From Candidatus Yonathbacteria bacterium RIFCSPHIGHO2_01_FULL_51_10 (GTDB lineage: Bacteria; Patescibacteriota; Minisyncoccia; Phycocordibacterales; UBA1539_B), in the NCBI GenBank assembly GCA_001823505.1, contig MHUS01000010.1:29291-39676 (forward strand): DNA of 10,386 nt, written 5' to 3'. The notes under the pieces were generated by a model. That model saw only the letters and a program-made list of their open reading frames with translations, searched no databases and was not told where the DNA came from. The position numbers were made by a program, and so were the translations under genes. Shown in pieces: positions 1 to 5,537 of the stretch (within the stretch, counting starts at the first letter, position 1; every line of letters begins with the position of its first letter).

Positions 1-187
1 CAAGGCATTTGTCCTCATGGACTACCAAGTATATTTCCCAATCTCCCTCACACAGGGAATCACTAGGAAAATAGAGCGTTGAACGCGCTTCACCATATAT
101 TTTCATGGCGCGGGGCTCTCGCTGTGGTAAAGAGAAAATTGGTTTGAAGAACTGGCGGATTCTTTCGATGTCTTGAAGTGTGCCCAC
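1..187 (-). CDS. Hypothetical protein, N-terminal 62 residues (runs off window)
   Basis: I do not recognise this protein. An open frame of 62 codons without a stop runs leftward from a GTG at 187-185 and leaves the window. The start is set by AGGAGGG at 200-194 on the minus strand, six bases upstream, one of the strongest Shine-Dalgarno sites in the window. The visible protein begins MGTLQDIERIRQFF and is mixed basic and acidic, with aromatic stretches such as LYFPSD and DWEIYLVV that look like a soluble alpha/beta fold. There is no signal peptide or membrane segment. An internal ATG at codon 28 lies in the same frame but has no comparable ribosome site. The gene is divergent from gnd, sharing a 98-bp AT-rich intergenic region. 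The coding call rests on the open frame plus the ribosome site; the function is unknown. Confidence 0.72.
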   Translation of the reverse strand, partial: MGTLQDIERIRQFFKPIFSLPQREPRAMKIYGEARSTLYFPSDSLCEGDWEIYLVVHEDKCL

Positions 188-221
188 GGGTAACCCTCCT
201 GGTGAAATTACTAAATACTAC

Positions 222-248
222 AATTACATATTATTTCTATTGTGTCAA
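222..248 (-). promoter_or_regulatory. Possible promoter of the left-edge gene
   Basis: The minus strand carries a perfect -35 hexamer TTGACA at 248-243, followed by AT-rich sequence. The -10 is unclear; TAATTG after a 16-bp spacer is the nearest candidate and a poor match. The -35 abuts the presumed gnd -35 on the other strand, so the two promoters would compete. Confidence 0.3.
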
Positions 249-279
249 TTGCCCATAGGGTGCATGCTTCTGGTACAAT
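249..279 (+). promoter_or_regulatory. gnd promoter, extended -10, probably leaderless transcript
   Basis: TACAAT at 274-279 is preceded by TG at 271-272, giving an extended -10. The -35 candidate is TTGCCC at 249-254 with a long 19-bp spacer. The -10 ends six bases before the gnd ATG at 286, so a typical start point would fall on or next to the start codon. No Shine-Dalgarno lies in between. The hexamers are seen; leaderless transcription is inferred. Confidence 0.5.
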
Positions 280-285
280 AAACCC

Positions 286-1188
286 ATGAAAAAGATCGGC
301 TACATTGGACTTGGGAAGATGGGGCGCAACATGGTGGAGCGTCTCTTGGGTAAGGGGTGGAGTATCGTTGCGTACGATGCACTTCCTGCAAATGTCGCGC
401 TCGCGGCAGAGCTCGGTGCTGAGGGGGTTGTCTCACCACAAGCCGTCGTCGAGCACCTCTCATCTCCACGTCTTATCTGGATCATGGTTCCGCACCAGGC
501 GGTGGATGAAGTACTTGCGCAGGTCACGCCCTACCTGCAAGCAGGAGACACGGTTGTCGATGGCGGCAACTAGAATTTCAATGAAACGGTCCGCCGCGGC
601 AAAGACCTTGCCGAGAAGGGAATTCACTATTTGGATGTCGGCACGTCGGGCGGTCCCGGCGGAGCAAAGGATGGCGCGTGCCTCATGATCGGCGGGGAGA
701 AAAAAATATATGATAAATACGAAGCTCTCTGGAGCGACATGGCTGCGCCAAATGCCTACGCATATCTGGGTGCGAGCGGCGCCGGGCACTTTGTGAAGAT
801 GGTGCATAACGGTATCGAATACGGCATGATGCAGGCGATCGGTGAAGGGTTTGAGGTATTGCGCGCGGCGCCATTTAAGGTTGACCTCATTGAGGCCGCG
901 CGCATTTATAATAATCAAAGCGTTATCGAATCGCGCCTGACCAAGTGGCTCGAGGACGGCCTGCGAAAAGAAGGCGTTGAGTTAGAACATATCTCAGGAA
1001 GTGTTTCTGCGAGCGGGGAGGGTCTTTGGACGGTGGAGACGGCAAAAGAGCTTGGCGTGCCGGTGCCGGTCATCGCAGGGTCTCTGCGCTTCCGTGAGGA
1101 TTCGCATGCAAAACCGAGCTTTACCGGCAAGATCCTCTCACTCCTCCGCAATCAATTTGGTGGGCACGAAGTTACATCGCGTACGTAA
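286..1188 (+). pseudogene. gnd: 6-phosphogluconate dehydrogenase, short form, with in-frame amber stop
   Basis: The family oxidatively decarboxylates 6-phosphogluconate to ribulose 5-phosphate in the cytosol, making reduced nicotinamide cofactor. The frame starts with MKKIGYIGLGKMGRNM, the Rossmann dinucleotide motif. It continues to GDTVVDGGN at residues 87-95, where codon 96 is TAG (571-573) instead of the serine expected from the family motif GGNS. The same frame then runs on without shift: GTSGGPGG, the catalytic HFVKMVHNGIEYG region and GEGLWTVETA, ending at TAA 1186-1188. The total is 300 codons, right for the short NAD-type class. A C-to-A change in a TCG serine codon would explain the stop. 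Everything downstream is well conserved, so the lesion is recent, a sequencing error, or read through. No plausible restart with a ribosome site exists; ATG 631 lies well inside the protein. TAG ends other genes here, so general recoding is unlikely. The gene opens the gnd, lactonase, ROK kinase cluster. Confidence 0.85.
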
Positions 1189-1194
1189 TATCAT

Positions 1195-1896
1195 ATGGAG
1201 CTCGCCACCTCAGCACGAACTGATGCAGCAACTTTCTTGGCGGGGGATCTTTCGCGCATGCTTATGGATTATCAAAAGCGCGCCATCCCCACACTCCTGT
1301 TCTTGTCTGGCGGTTCCGCGCTCACGGCGCTTGACGGCATTACTCCTGAGTCACTCAGTGGACTTATAACGATCACAACACTTGATGAACGGTATGATCC
1401 AACCGGCCGGAACGCCAATTTTGTCGCGCTCTCGAAAGCCCCTTTTTTTCGGCGCGCGGAAATGCGCGGTGTGCAGATCGTTGACACCTGTGTACTGGTC
1501 GGCGAATCACAAACTGAACTCGCAGATCGCATGGAAAGCGAAGTGCGTGCGTGGAAGACGCAGTACCCCCAAGGCGTGTGCATCGCCATTGCCGGAGTTG
1601 GCGCGGAAGGGCACATTGCGGGGATGATGCCATATCCCGAGAATCCACCGCGGTTTGCGGAGCTTTTTGAAGGCGAGCGGTGGTTCATTGGGTATGATGC
1701 GAAGAATAAAAATGAATTTCCTCTGCGTGTAACGGCAACGATGACATTTTTGCGGAAACTTACCCATGTTTTTGCCTATATACAACAAAAGGGAAAGGAG
1801 GCGGCGATTGAAAAAATGAAGACACCGGGGCCGCTTGCAGAATGTCCGGCACGAGTTCTCCAGGAGATACCCGGCGCACTCTATCTCCAAACATAA
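1195..1896 (+). CDS. pgl: 6-phosphogluconolactonase / glucosamine-6-phosphate isomerase family protein
   Basis: This is a 233-residue cytosolic protein of the 6-phosphogluconolactonase/GlcN-6-P isomerase superfamily. It most likely hydrolyses 6-phosphoglucono-lactone to 6-phosphogluconate, the substrate of the preceding gnd. Seen motifs are the sugar-phosphate loop LFLSGGSAL (residues 35-43), TLDERYDP (62-69) followed by N75, and GVGAEGHIAGMMP (134-146) with the family's conserved histidine H140. The length matches lactonases of 220-270 residues. The start ATG lies six bases after the gnd stop and has no Shine-Dalgarno, so translation is probably coupled to gnd. If so, the amber stop in gnd could lower expression. 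The frame is fully intact, unlike both neighbours. The alternative role of deaminating glucosamine-6-phosphate cannot be excluded from sequence, but the gnd and sugar kinase context favours the lactonase. Confidence 0.85.
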   Translation: MELATSARTDAATFLAGDLSRMLMDYQKRAIPTLLFLSGGSALTALDGITPESLSGLITITTLDERYDPTGRNANFVALSKAPFFRRAEMRGVQIVDTCVLVGESQTELADRMESEVRAWKTQYPQGVCIAIAGVGAEGHIAGMMPYPENPPRFAELFEGERWFIGYDAKNKNEFPLRVTATMTFLRKLTHVFAYIQQKGKEAAIEKMKTPGPLAECPARVLQEIPGALYLQT

Positions 1897-1907
1897 CACA
1901 TGCATTT

Positions 1908-1913
1908 TCTAAT
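1908..1913 (+). promoter_or_regulatory. Candidate -10 box before the ROK kinase gene
   Basis: TCTAAT matches the -10 consensus at five of six bases and lies 11 bases before the ATG at 1925. A transcript from it would have a leader of only about five bases. No convincing -35 is seen, and the ATG has no Shine-Dalgarno. The gene may instead be read from the gnd promoter. Confidence 0.3.
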
Positions 1914-1924
1914 ACACTCATCCT

Positions 1925-2763
1925 ATGTATATATTGTTTGATATTGGCGGAACCAAAATGCGCGTTGCGGCAGCGAGCGGTACCGGTTCCTTCACGGAAC
2001 CGCAGATCGCGCCGACCCCGCAAAATTTTGAAGAGGGGATCGTAACTCTTGTGCGGATGGCAAAAACAGCGGCGGGAAGCGAGCCCATCGAGCGTATTGT
2101 GGGCGGGATCGCCGGAACGGTAGACAAAGAGAACGGCAGCGTGATGAACGAGCGGCATTTGCCTGACTGGTCAGGAAAACCCTTCCAAAAAGCCGTTTCT
2201 GAGGCCCTGGGGGCCCCTGTGACGATAGAAAATGATGCGGCAATGGTTGGGTTGGGCGAGGCTCATTTTGGGCGGGGAAAGGATTTTCGATTGTTGCGTA
2301 TCTGACCATTAGCACCGGGGTTGGAGGTGCCCGTATTGTGAACGGCGTAATCGATGAGTCAACTCGCGGGTTTGAGCCAGGGCGTCAAACCATTGACCCG
2401 GACAATACACTGTGTCCCACATGCCCCGGGAACACATTTGAAGACTATGTCTCGGGCACCGGTGTAGAAAAACGGTTCGGGAAAAAACCGGCGGAGATCA
2501 CTGACACCGCAGTATGGGATGAGCTCGCAAAGTTTTTGGCGTACGGAGTGAACACGACGGTCGCGTATTGGTCTCCGGATGTTGTGGTTCTTGGCGGATC
2601 CATGATGCGCGAAGTTGGAATCCCCGTTGACCGTGTACAAGAGCACCTCAAAGAAATTTTCCACATTACGGCCGACATGCCAAACGTAGTGAAAGCAACG
2701 CTCGGCGACTTAGGCGGCCTCTATGGCGCTCTTGCGTACGCACAAGGAAAAGGCGCGGAGTAG
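1925..2763 (+). pseudogene. ROK-family sugar kinase (glucokinase-like), split by a -1 frameshift
   Basis: ROK kinases phosphorylate glucose or related sugars with ATP in the cytosol; next to gnd and the lactonase, glucokinase is the likely role. The first frame (1925-2305) has the phosphate motif DIGGTKMRVA (residues 6-15) and the catalytic aspartate D104 in ENDAAM. It then loses the family sequence after HFGRGK and stops at TGA 2303. The family sequence resumes in the -1 frame from 2281 (GFSIVAYLTISTGVGGAR) and ends at TAG 2761-2763. Joined, the product is 279 residues, a normal ROK length. The switch coincides with the heptamer G GGA AAG at 2275-2281. The zinc region is also unusual: EPGRQTID has arginine where the family has the ligand histidine (GH), and CPTCPGNTFE lacks the last cysteine of CxCGxxGCxE. 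The choices are one-base deletion, sequencing error or programmed frameshift; I favour the first two. Confidence 0.82.
2275..2281 (+). other. Candidate -1 slippery heptamer G GGA AAG
   Basis: In the frame of the upstream half the bases divide as G GGA AAG, fitting X XXY YYZ. Slippage by -1 places the next codon at 2281 (GGA), giving GRGKGFSIVAY, the expected ROK sequence with no residue lost or added. Complementary hexamers TCGATT (2287-2292) and AATCGA (2349-2354) could form a stem starting five bases downstream, with an inner GCACC/GGTGC hairpin (2312-2330). A plain one-base deletion in this G and A run would look the same. Confidence 0.35.
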
Positions 2764-2788
2764 TCTCGCGCGCCTCTTTCTTCTTATT
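2752..2788. terminator. Bidirectional terminator wrapped round the ROK stop codon
   Basis: GGCGCGGAG (2752-2760) pairs with CTC-g-CGCGCC (2765-2774, one bulged G) around a TAGT loop that contains the TAG stop. The plus strand continues with TCTTTCTTCTTATT. On the minus strand the hairpin is followed by a shorter TTTTCC, so it can also end transcription of the convergent gene at 2787-3086. Confidence 0.75.
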
Positions 2789-3086
2789 AAAATTTGAACT
2801 CCAAGATCAGCTGGTTGCGTTGAATCTTGAAGCGGCTTTCCCCGGTGAGTGTTCCACCAAACATTTGAATGTGAGTCCTGCGCGGCTCACTTCGCAGAGA
2901 AAATGATCCCTCGCCATTCTTATTGAGGAGATACTCAAGGTGAACACCCTTGCCACCAATACTCATGACTTTTCCGCCACTGATTCCTTGTGGCCCGCCA
3001 AGCTGAGGAAGATCACGGTACCTATCTTCATCGGCGCGTGCGGACAATGCGCAACAGAAAACAAGGAACAACGGAATGATTTTCAT
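2787..3086 (-). CDS. Small secreted or exported protein of unknown function
   Basis: I do not recognise this 99-residue protein. Residues 1-18 form a signal peptide: MKII, a hydrophobic core PLFLVFCCAL, then SARA with a probable cleavage before DEDRYRD. Cysteines C12 and C13 lie in the core and are followed by ALSA, so a lipobox is not convincing. The mature part of about 81 residues is rich in glycine and basic residues, with alternating polar and hydrophobic stretches (HLEYLLN, SFSLRSE, LILEFKF at the extreme C-terminus), suggesting a small beta-rich fold. The start at 3086 is chosen because the signal peptide begins there and GGGGGGG lies upstream at 3097-3091. A longer frame from 3164 would bury the signal peptide and overlap the likely promoter. 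The gene is alone, between the ROK terminator and the folA terminator. Confidence 0.75.
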   Translation of the reverse strand: MKIIPLFLVFCCALSARADEDRYRDLPQLGGPQGISGGKVMSIGGKGVHLEYLLNKNGEGSFSLRSEPRRTHIQMFGGTLTGESRFKIQRNQLILEFKF

Positions 3087-3135
3087 ATATCCCCCCCGCT
3101 GATATGATGTACAACTACCTGATACCCTACCTATA

Positions 3136-3164
3136 ATGGTAGAGCGGTTACCATACAAGGTCAA
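3136..3164 (-). promoter_or_regulatory. Candidate promoter of the small secreted protein gene
   Basis: On the minus strand TTGACC (3164-3159) is followed after 17 bp by TACCAT (3141-3136). An overlapping alternative is TTGTAT with a 17-bp spacer to TATAGG. It lies 50-78 bases upstream of the chosen start and separates this gene from folA. Confidence 0.4.
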
Positions 3165-3180
3165 TGGATGGGTGTGGATA

Positions 3181-3215
3181 TGAAAAAGTCGCCCCGGCGT
3201 AGTGGCCGGGGCGAC
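3181..3215 (-). terminator. folA intrinsic terminator
   Basis: On the minus strand GTCGCCCCGGC pairs perfectly over 11 bp with GCCGGGGCGAC around a six-base loop, followed immediately by TTTTT (3187-3183). It begins six bases after the folA stop. This is one of the clearest terminators in the window. Confidence 0.92.
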
Positions 3216-3221
3216 AAAGAC

Positions 3222-3824
3222 TCAGACGGCTGCTGGCTCTTTCAACAACCGTTTTCGCTCGAATGTTTTGAACATTATGTTGTACGGTGAGTCGTCGCCT
3301 TTTGGGTGTTCAACCGTCTCACCTACTTGCATCCAGTAACGGAAGTCTACCGCCGGGAAACGGACGTCACCCTCAAACTCACTGTCGATGAAGGTGAGGT
3401 AGAGCCGGTCAGTGTGCGGCAGAAATTCACGATACACCGTAGCTCCACCACCGATCATGACTTCAGAAACACCATTTTGGAGTGCAAGCACTTTCGCAGG
3501 TGCGAGTGCTCCTTCCACCGATTCAGCCATGGCAACACCGTCACGTTCAATGTCCCATTGATGGCTTAGTACGATGGTGGCACGTCCGGGAAGCGGTTTG
3601 CCACCGAAGTAATCGTACGTCTTACGTCCCATAATGAGCGGTTTCCCCATAGTGAGCTCGCGGAAATGTCTCATATCGGCGGAGATCTTTTCCCACGGCA
3701 TACCGAAGTTGTCTTGGTGTGCAGTGTTACCGATCAGACCGTTTCGATCGAAAGCCGTGATGATACTGGTATTGATATGTTTCGGTATGACGGGTGGGTC
3801 ATAGTGCGAAGACTGCGTTGACAT
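3222..3824 (-). CDS. folA: Dihydrofolate reductase
   Basis: The enzyme reduces dihydrofolate to tetrahydrofolate with NADPH for thymidylate and one-carbon metabolism in the cytosol. The 200-residue protein shows ITAFDRNGLIG (22-32), MPWEKISADMRHF (42-54) with D50 as the catalytic acid, the NADPH site KPLIMGRKTY (61-70), PLPGRATIVLS (78-87), MIGGGATVY (123-131) and YLTFIDSEFEGD (142-153). The start at 3824 is favoured over the longer frame opening at 3908: GGAGGT sits four bases upstream, and a strong promoter (3887-3859) lies inside the longer frame. Even from 3824 there is an N-terminal tail of about 17 residues before the DHFR core, and a small insertion (NTAHQDNFG) before MPW. The gene stands alone, divergent from tgt, with its own terminator. 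No thymidylate synthase is adjacent. Confidence 0.95.
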   Translation of the reverse strand: MSTQSSHYDPPVIPKHINTSIITAFDRNGLIGNTAHQDNFGMPWEKISADMRHFRELTMGKPLIMGRKTYDYFGGKPLPGRATIVLSHQWDIERDGVAMAESVEGALAPAKVLALQNGVSEVMIGGGATVYREFLPHTDRLYLTFIDSEFEGDVRFPAVDFRYWMQVGETVEHPKGDDSPYNIMFKTFERKRLLKEPAAV

Positions 3825-3858
3825 AGATACCTCCAGGTGTGTTATGGAATCCGCTCTG

Positions 3859-3887
3859 AGCATACGTTGCTGCATAAATGATGTCAA
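3859..3887 (-). promoter_or_regulatory. folA promoter
   Basis: On the minus strand a perfect TTGACA (3887-3882) is followed after exactly 17 bp by TATGCT (3864-3859). The predicted start near 3852 gives a leader of about 28 bases containing GGAGGT. Its position fixes the folA start at 3824. Confidence 0.8.
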
Positions 3888-3890
3888 ATA

Positions 3891-3899
3891 TGGTATGGT
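3891..3899 (+). promoter_or_regulatory. Candidate extended -10 for tgt
   Basis: TGGTATGGT is an extended -10 (TG at 3891-3892, hexamer TATGGT at 3894-3899), nine bases before the tgt ATG. No good -35 is seen at normal spacing; TTGCTG at 3867-3872 is 21 bp away. A transcript from here would have only about three leader bases. Confidence 0.4.
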
Positions 3900-3908
3900 T
3901 GCGTACAT

Positions 3909-5162
3909 ATGCAGCCGCTATCATTTCAGATACAGAAAAAATTGCCTGGCGCGCTTGGGCGTGCGGGGGTTTTAAGTACACCGCACGGAGAGATCCAGAC
4001 GCCGGCGTTCGTGGTGGTGGGAACAAAAGGCACCGTGAAAGCGCTCGCTCCCGAGCAAGTAGCGTCACTTGGTGCGCAGGTAGTGCTTGCCAACACCTAC
4101 CATCTGTATTTGCAGCCGGGCGACACTCGCGTGCGCGATCAGGGCGGGCTGCATCGGATGATGCATTGGGACAAGCCGACCATGACGGACTCCGGGGGCT
4201 TTCAGGCGTTCTCGCTTGGCGCGGCGTTTGGGAGTAATGTAAGTAAGATCGCAAAAGGAAATGATGCTGCTCAAAATAGTGAGGAGGTTACCGGGGACGA
4301 ACTTGAAGAGCCGGCAGGGAAGCTGGCAAAGATCGACGAAGATGGTGTTACCTTTCGATCCCACATTGACGGAAGCGAGCATAAGTTTACCCCGGAGCGG
4401 TCAATCGAGATCCAGCATAATCTTGGTGCGGAGATGATCTTTGCGTTCGATGAGTGCACGTCGGCGCAAGCTTCATATGAATACCAGAAAGAAGCGTTGG
4501 GTCGTACGCATCGTTGGGCCGAGCGAAGTTTGGCGGCGCACAAGGCGAACGGGGATGCGGCACAGAAGCAAGGGTTGCTGGGTATCGTGCAGGGAGGGCG
4601 TTTCAAAGACCTCCGGGAGGAGAGTGCGCGTTTTCTTGCCGGGCTCTGTCCGCCGGCTGGCGGATTTGATGGTTTCGGTATCGGCGGGTCATTTGATAAA
4701 GAAGATATGTATACCGCCGTGGGGTGGGTCAATGCGATCTTGCCGGAGGATAAGCCGCGGCATCTGCTTGGTATTGGTGAGCCGGCGGATCTCTTTGGCG
4801 GGGTGGAGAATGGCTGTGATCTTTTTGACTGCGTGGCGCCCACGCGTATGGCACGGAATGGAACGATACATACCGCAAACGGCCGCATCAATATCTTTAA
4901 TGCAAAATTCCTTGACGACCTTGGGCCGATCGACGACGGGTGCGCATGCTATACCTGTTCACCCCGCCACGGCGGGGCAGGCTACACTCGCGCGTACCTG
5001 GCGCATCTCTTTCGTGCGAAGGAAATGTTTGCGGGGACGTTAGCGTCAATTCATAACCTTCACTTCATCATCAAACTTGTTGCGGACATCCGGCAGTCTA
5101 TTTTAGACGGGACGTTTACAGATTTTAAAACATCGTTTCTCGCGCGGTACTATAGGAAATGA
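3909..5162 (+). CDS. tgt: Queuine/preQ1 tRNA-guanine transglycosylase
   Basis: The enzyme exchanges guanine 34 of tRNAs with GUN anticodons for preQ1, a step towards queuosine. The 417-residue protein has the conserved TMTDSGGFQAFSLG (residues 91-104, D94), FDECTS (180-185), GLLGIVQGGRF (222-232) and DLFDCVAPTRMARNG (304-318) with D307 as the presumed nucleophile. The zinc site is C345, C347, C350 and H382 (CACYTC, then IHNLHF). An acidic insert at about 107-137, between SLGAAFG and LAKIDEDGVTF, makes it longer than the 375-residue E. coli enzyme. The start is taken at 3909 because FQIQKKLPGALGRAGVL matches the normal N-terminus. There is no Shine-Dalgarno, and a -10 box lies nine bases upstream. 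No queuosine synthesis gene is visible here, so the base may be salvaged. It is divergent from folA. Confidence 0.96.
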   Translation: MQPLSFQIQKKLPGALGRAGVLSTPHGEIQTPAFVVVGTKGTVKALAPEQVASLGAQVVLANTYHLYLQPGDTRVRDQGGLHRMMHWDKPTMTDSGGFQAFSLGAAFGSNVSKIAKGNDAAQNSEEVTGDELEEPAGKLAKIDEDGVTFRSHIDGSEHKFTPERSIEIQHNLGAEMIFAFDECTSAQASYEYQKEALGRTHRWAERSLAAHKANGDAAQKQGLLGIVQGGRFKDLREESARFLAGLCPPAGGFDGFGIGGSFDKEDMYTAVGWVNAILPEDKPRHLLGIGEPADLFGGVENGCDLFDCVAPTRMARNGTIHTANGRINIFNAKFLDDLGPIDDGCACYTCSPRHGGAGYTRAYLAHLFRAKEMFAGTLASIHNLHFIIKLVADIRQSILDGTFTDFKTSFLARYYRK

Positions 5163-5192
5163 AAAATTGAACGGCCCATATGCTGGGCCGTT
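5163..5192 (-). terminator. Terminator of the 74-residue gene, downstream of tgt
   Basis: AACGGCCCA (5170-5178) pairs perfectly with TGGGCCGTT (5184-5192) around TATGC. On the minus strand it is followed by CAATTTTTC, so it ends transcription of the gene at 5215-5439. On the plus strand it lies seven bases after the tgt stop but is followed by CGGGG, so termination in that direction would be weaker. Confidence 0.72.
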
Positions 5193-5214
5193 CGGGGTGC
5201 ATCCGGAACCTTTA

Positions 5215-5439
5215 TTACGGATTTTCTTTGGAATTCAAGCGAATTGGTACTTGTTCGTACACGCGATGACCTGTTTCGCCGTCAACGGAAACAATTCGTA
5301 TGAGGAGCTTTCCTTCTTCCTCAACGAGTAGCAGTGACACCATTTCAAACGATCTGAGAGACGGGTTTTCGGCGTTCAACTGTGGGTTGGCCACGGCACT
5401 CTCCTTTGTTTCGTCGTATGCGGAAAGGAATCCCTGCAT
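5215..5439 (-). CDS. Small hypothetical protein, 74 residues
   Basis: I do not recognise this protein. It is acidic to neutral with no cysteine, signal peptide or membrane segment. Residues 1-30 look polar and flexible (MQGFLSAYDETKES, then NPQLNAENPSLRS). The second half alternates hydrophobic and charged residues (MVSLLLVEEEGKLLIRIVSVDG, broken at EEE), as in a short beta-sheet, and ends in a polar NSKENP tail. The coding call is supported by TAGGAG upstream with a nine-base gap to the ATG, by a promoter with a 17-bp spacer and by a downstream terminator, so it is a complete single-gene unit. It is convergent with tgt. Confidence 0.72.
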   Translation of the reverse strand: MQGFLSAYDETKESAVANPQLNAENPSLRSFEMVSLLLVEEEGKLLIRIVSVDGETGHRVYEQVPIRLNSKENP

Positions 5440-5459
5440 AATCGTGTGCTCCTACTATA

Positions 5460-5488
5460 ACGATACCGCGGGGGTGATTTGCCGTCAA
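5460..5488 (-). promoter_or_regulatory. Promoter of the 74-residue gene
   Basis: On the minus strand TTGACG (5488-5483) is followed after 17 bp by TATCGT (5465-5460). The same -10 hexamer and spacer occur upstream of the 201-residue gene. It starts just after the preceding gene's terminator tract. Confidence 0.55.
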
Positions 5489-5494
5489 TTGCAT

Positions 5495-5523
5495 AAAAAC
5501 AAAGCGGCCCGGGGTGGGGCCGC
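5495..5523 (-). terminator. Terminator of the 201-residue gene
   Basis: On the minus strand GCGGCCC pairs with GGGCCGC across a six-base loop and is followed by TTTGTTTTT (5503-5495). It lies 14 bases after the stop of the gene at 5538-6143. Confidence 0.8.
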
Positions 5524-5537
5524 CTAAAAACTGTCTA

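Noticed and set aside
460..918. 152-residue minus-strand open frame
   Set aside because: It is a shadow of gnd; the sense frame carries all the 6-phosphogluconate dehydrogenase motifs.
3087..3164. Longer start of the small secreted protein at 3164
   Set aside because: It would place 26 residues before a clear signal peptide and cover the candidate promoter.
3825..3908. N-terminal extension of folA to an ATG at 3908, back to back with the tgt ATG
   Set aside because: The folA promoter (TTGACA, 17 bp, TATGCT) lies inside this extension and GGAGGT precedes the ATG at 3824.
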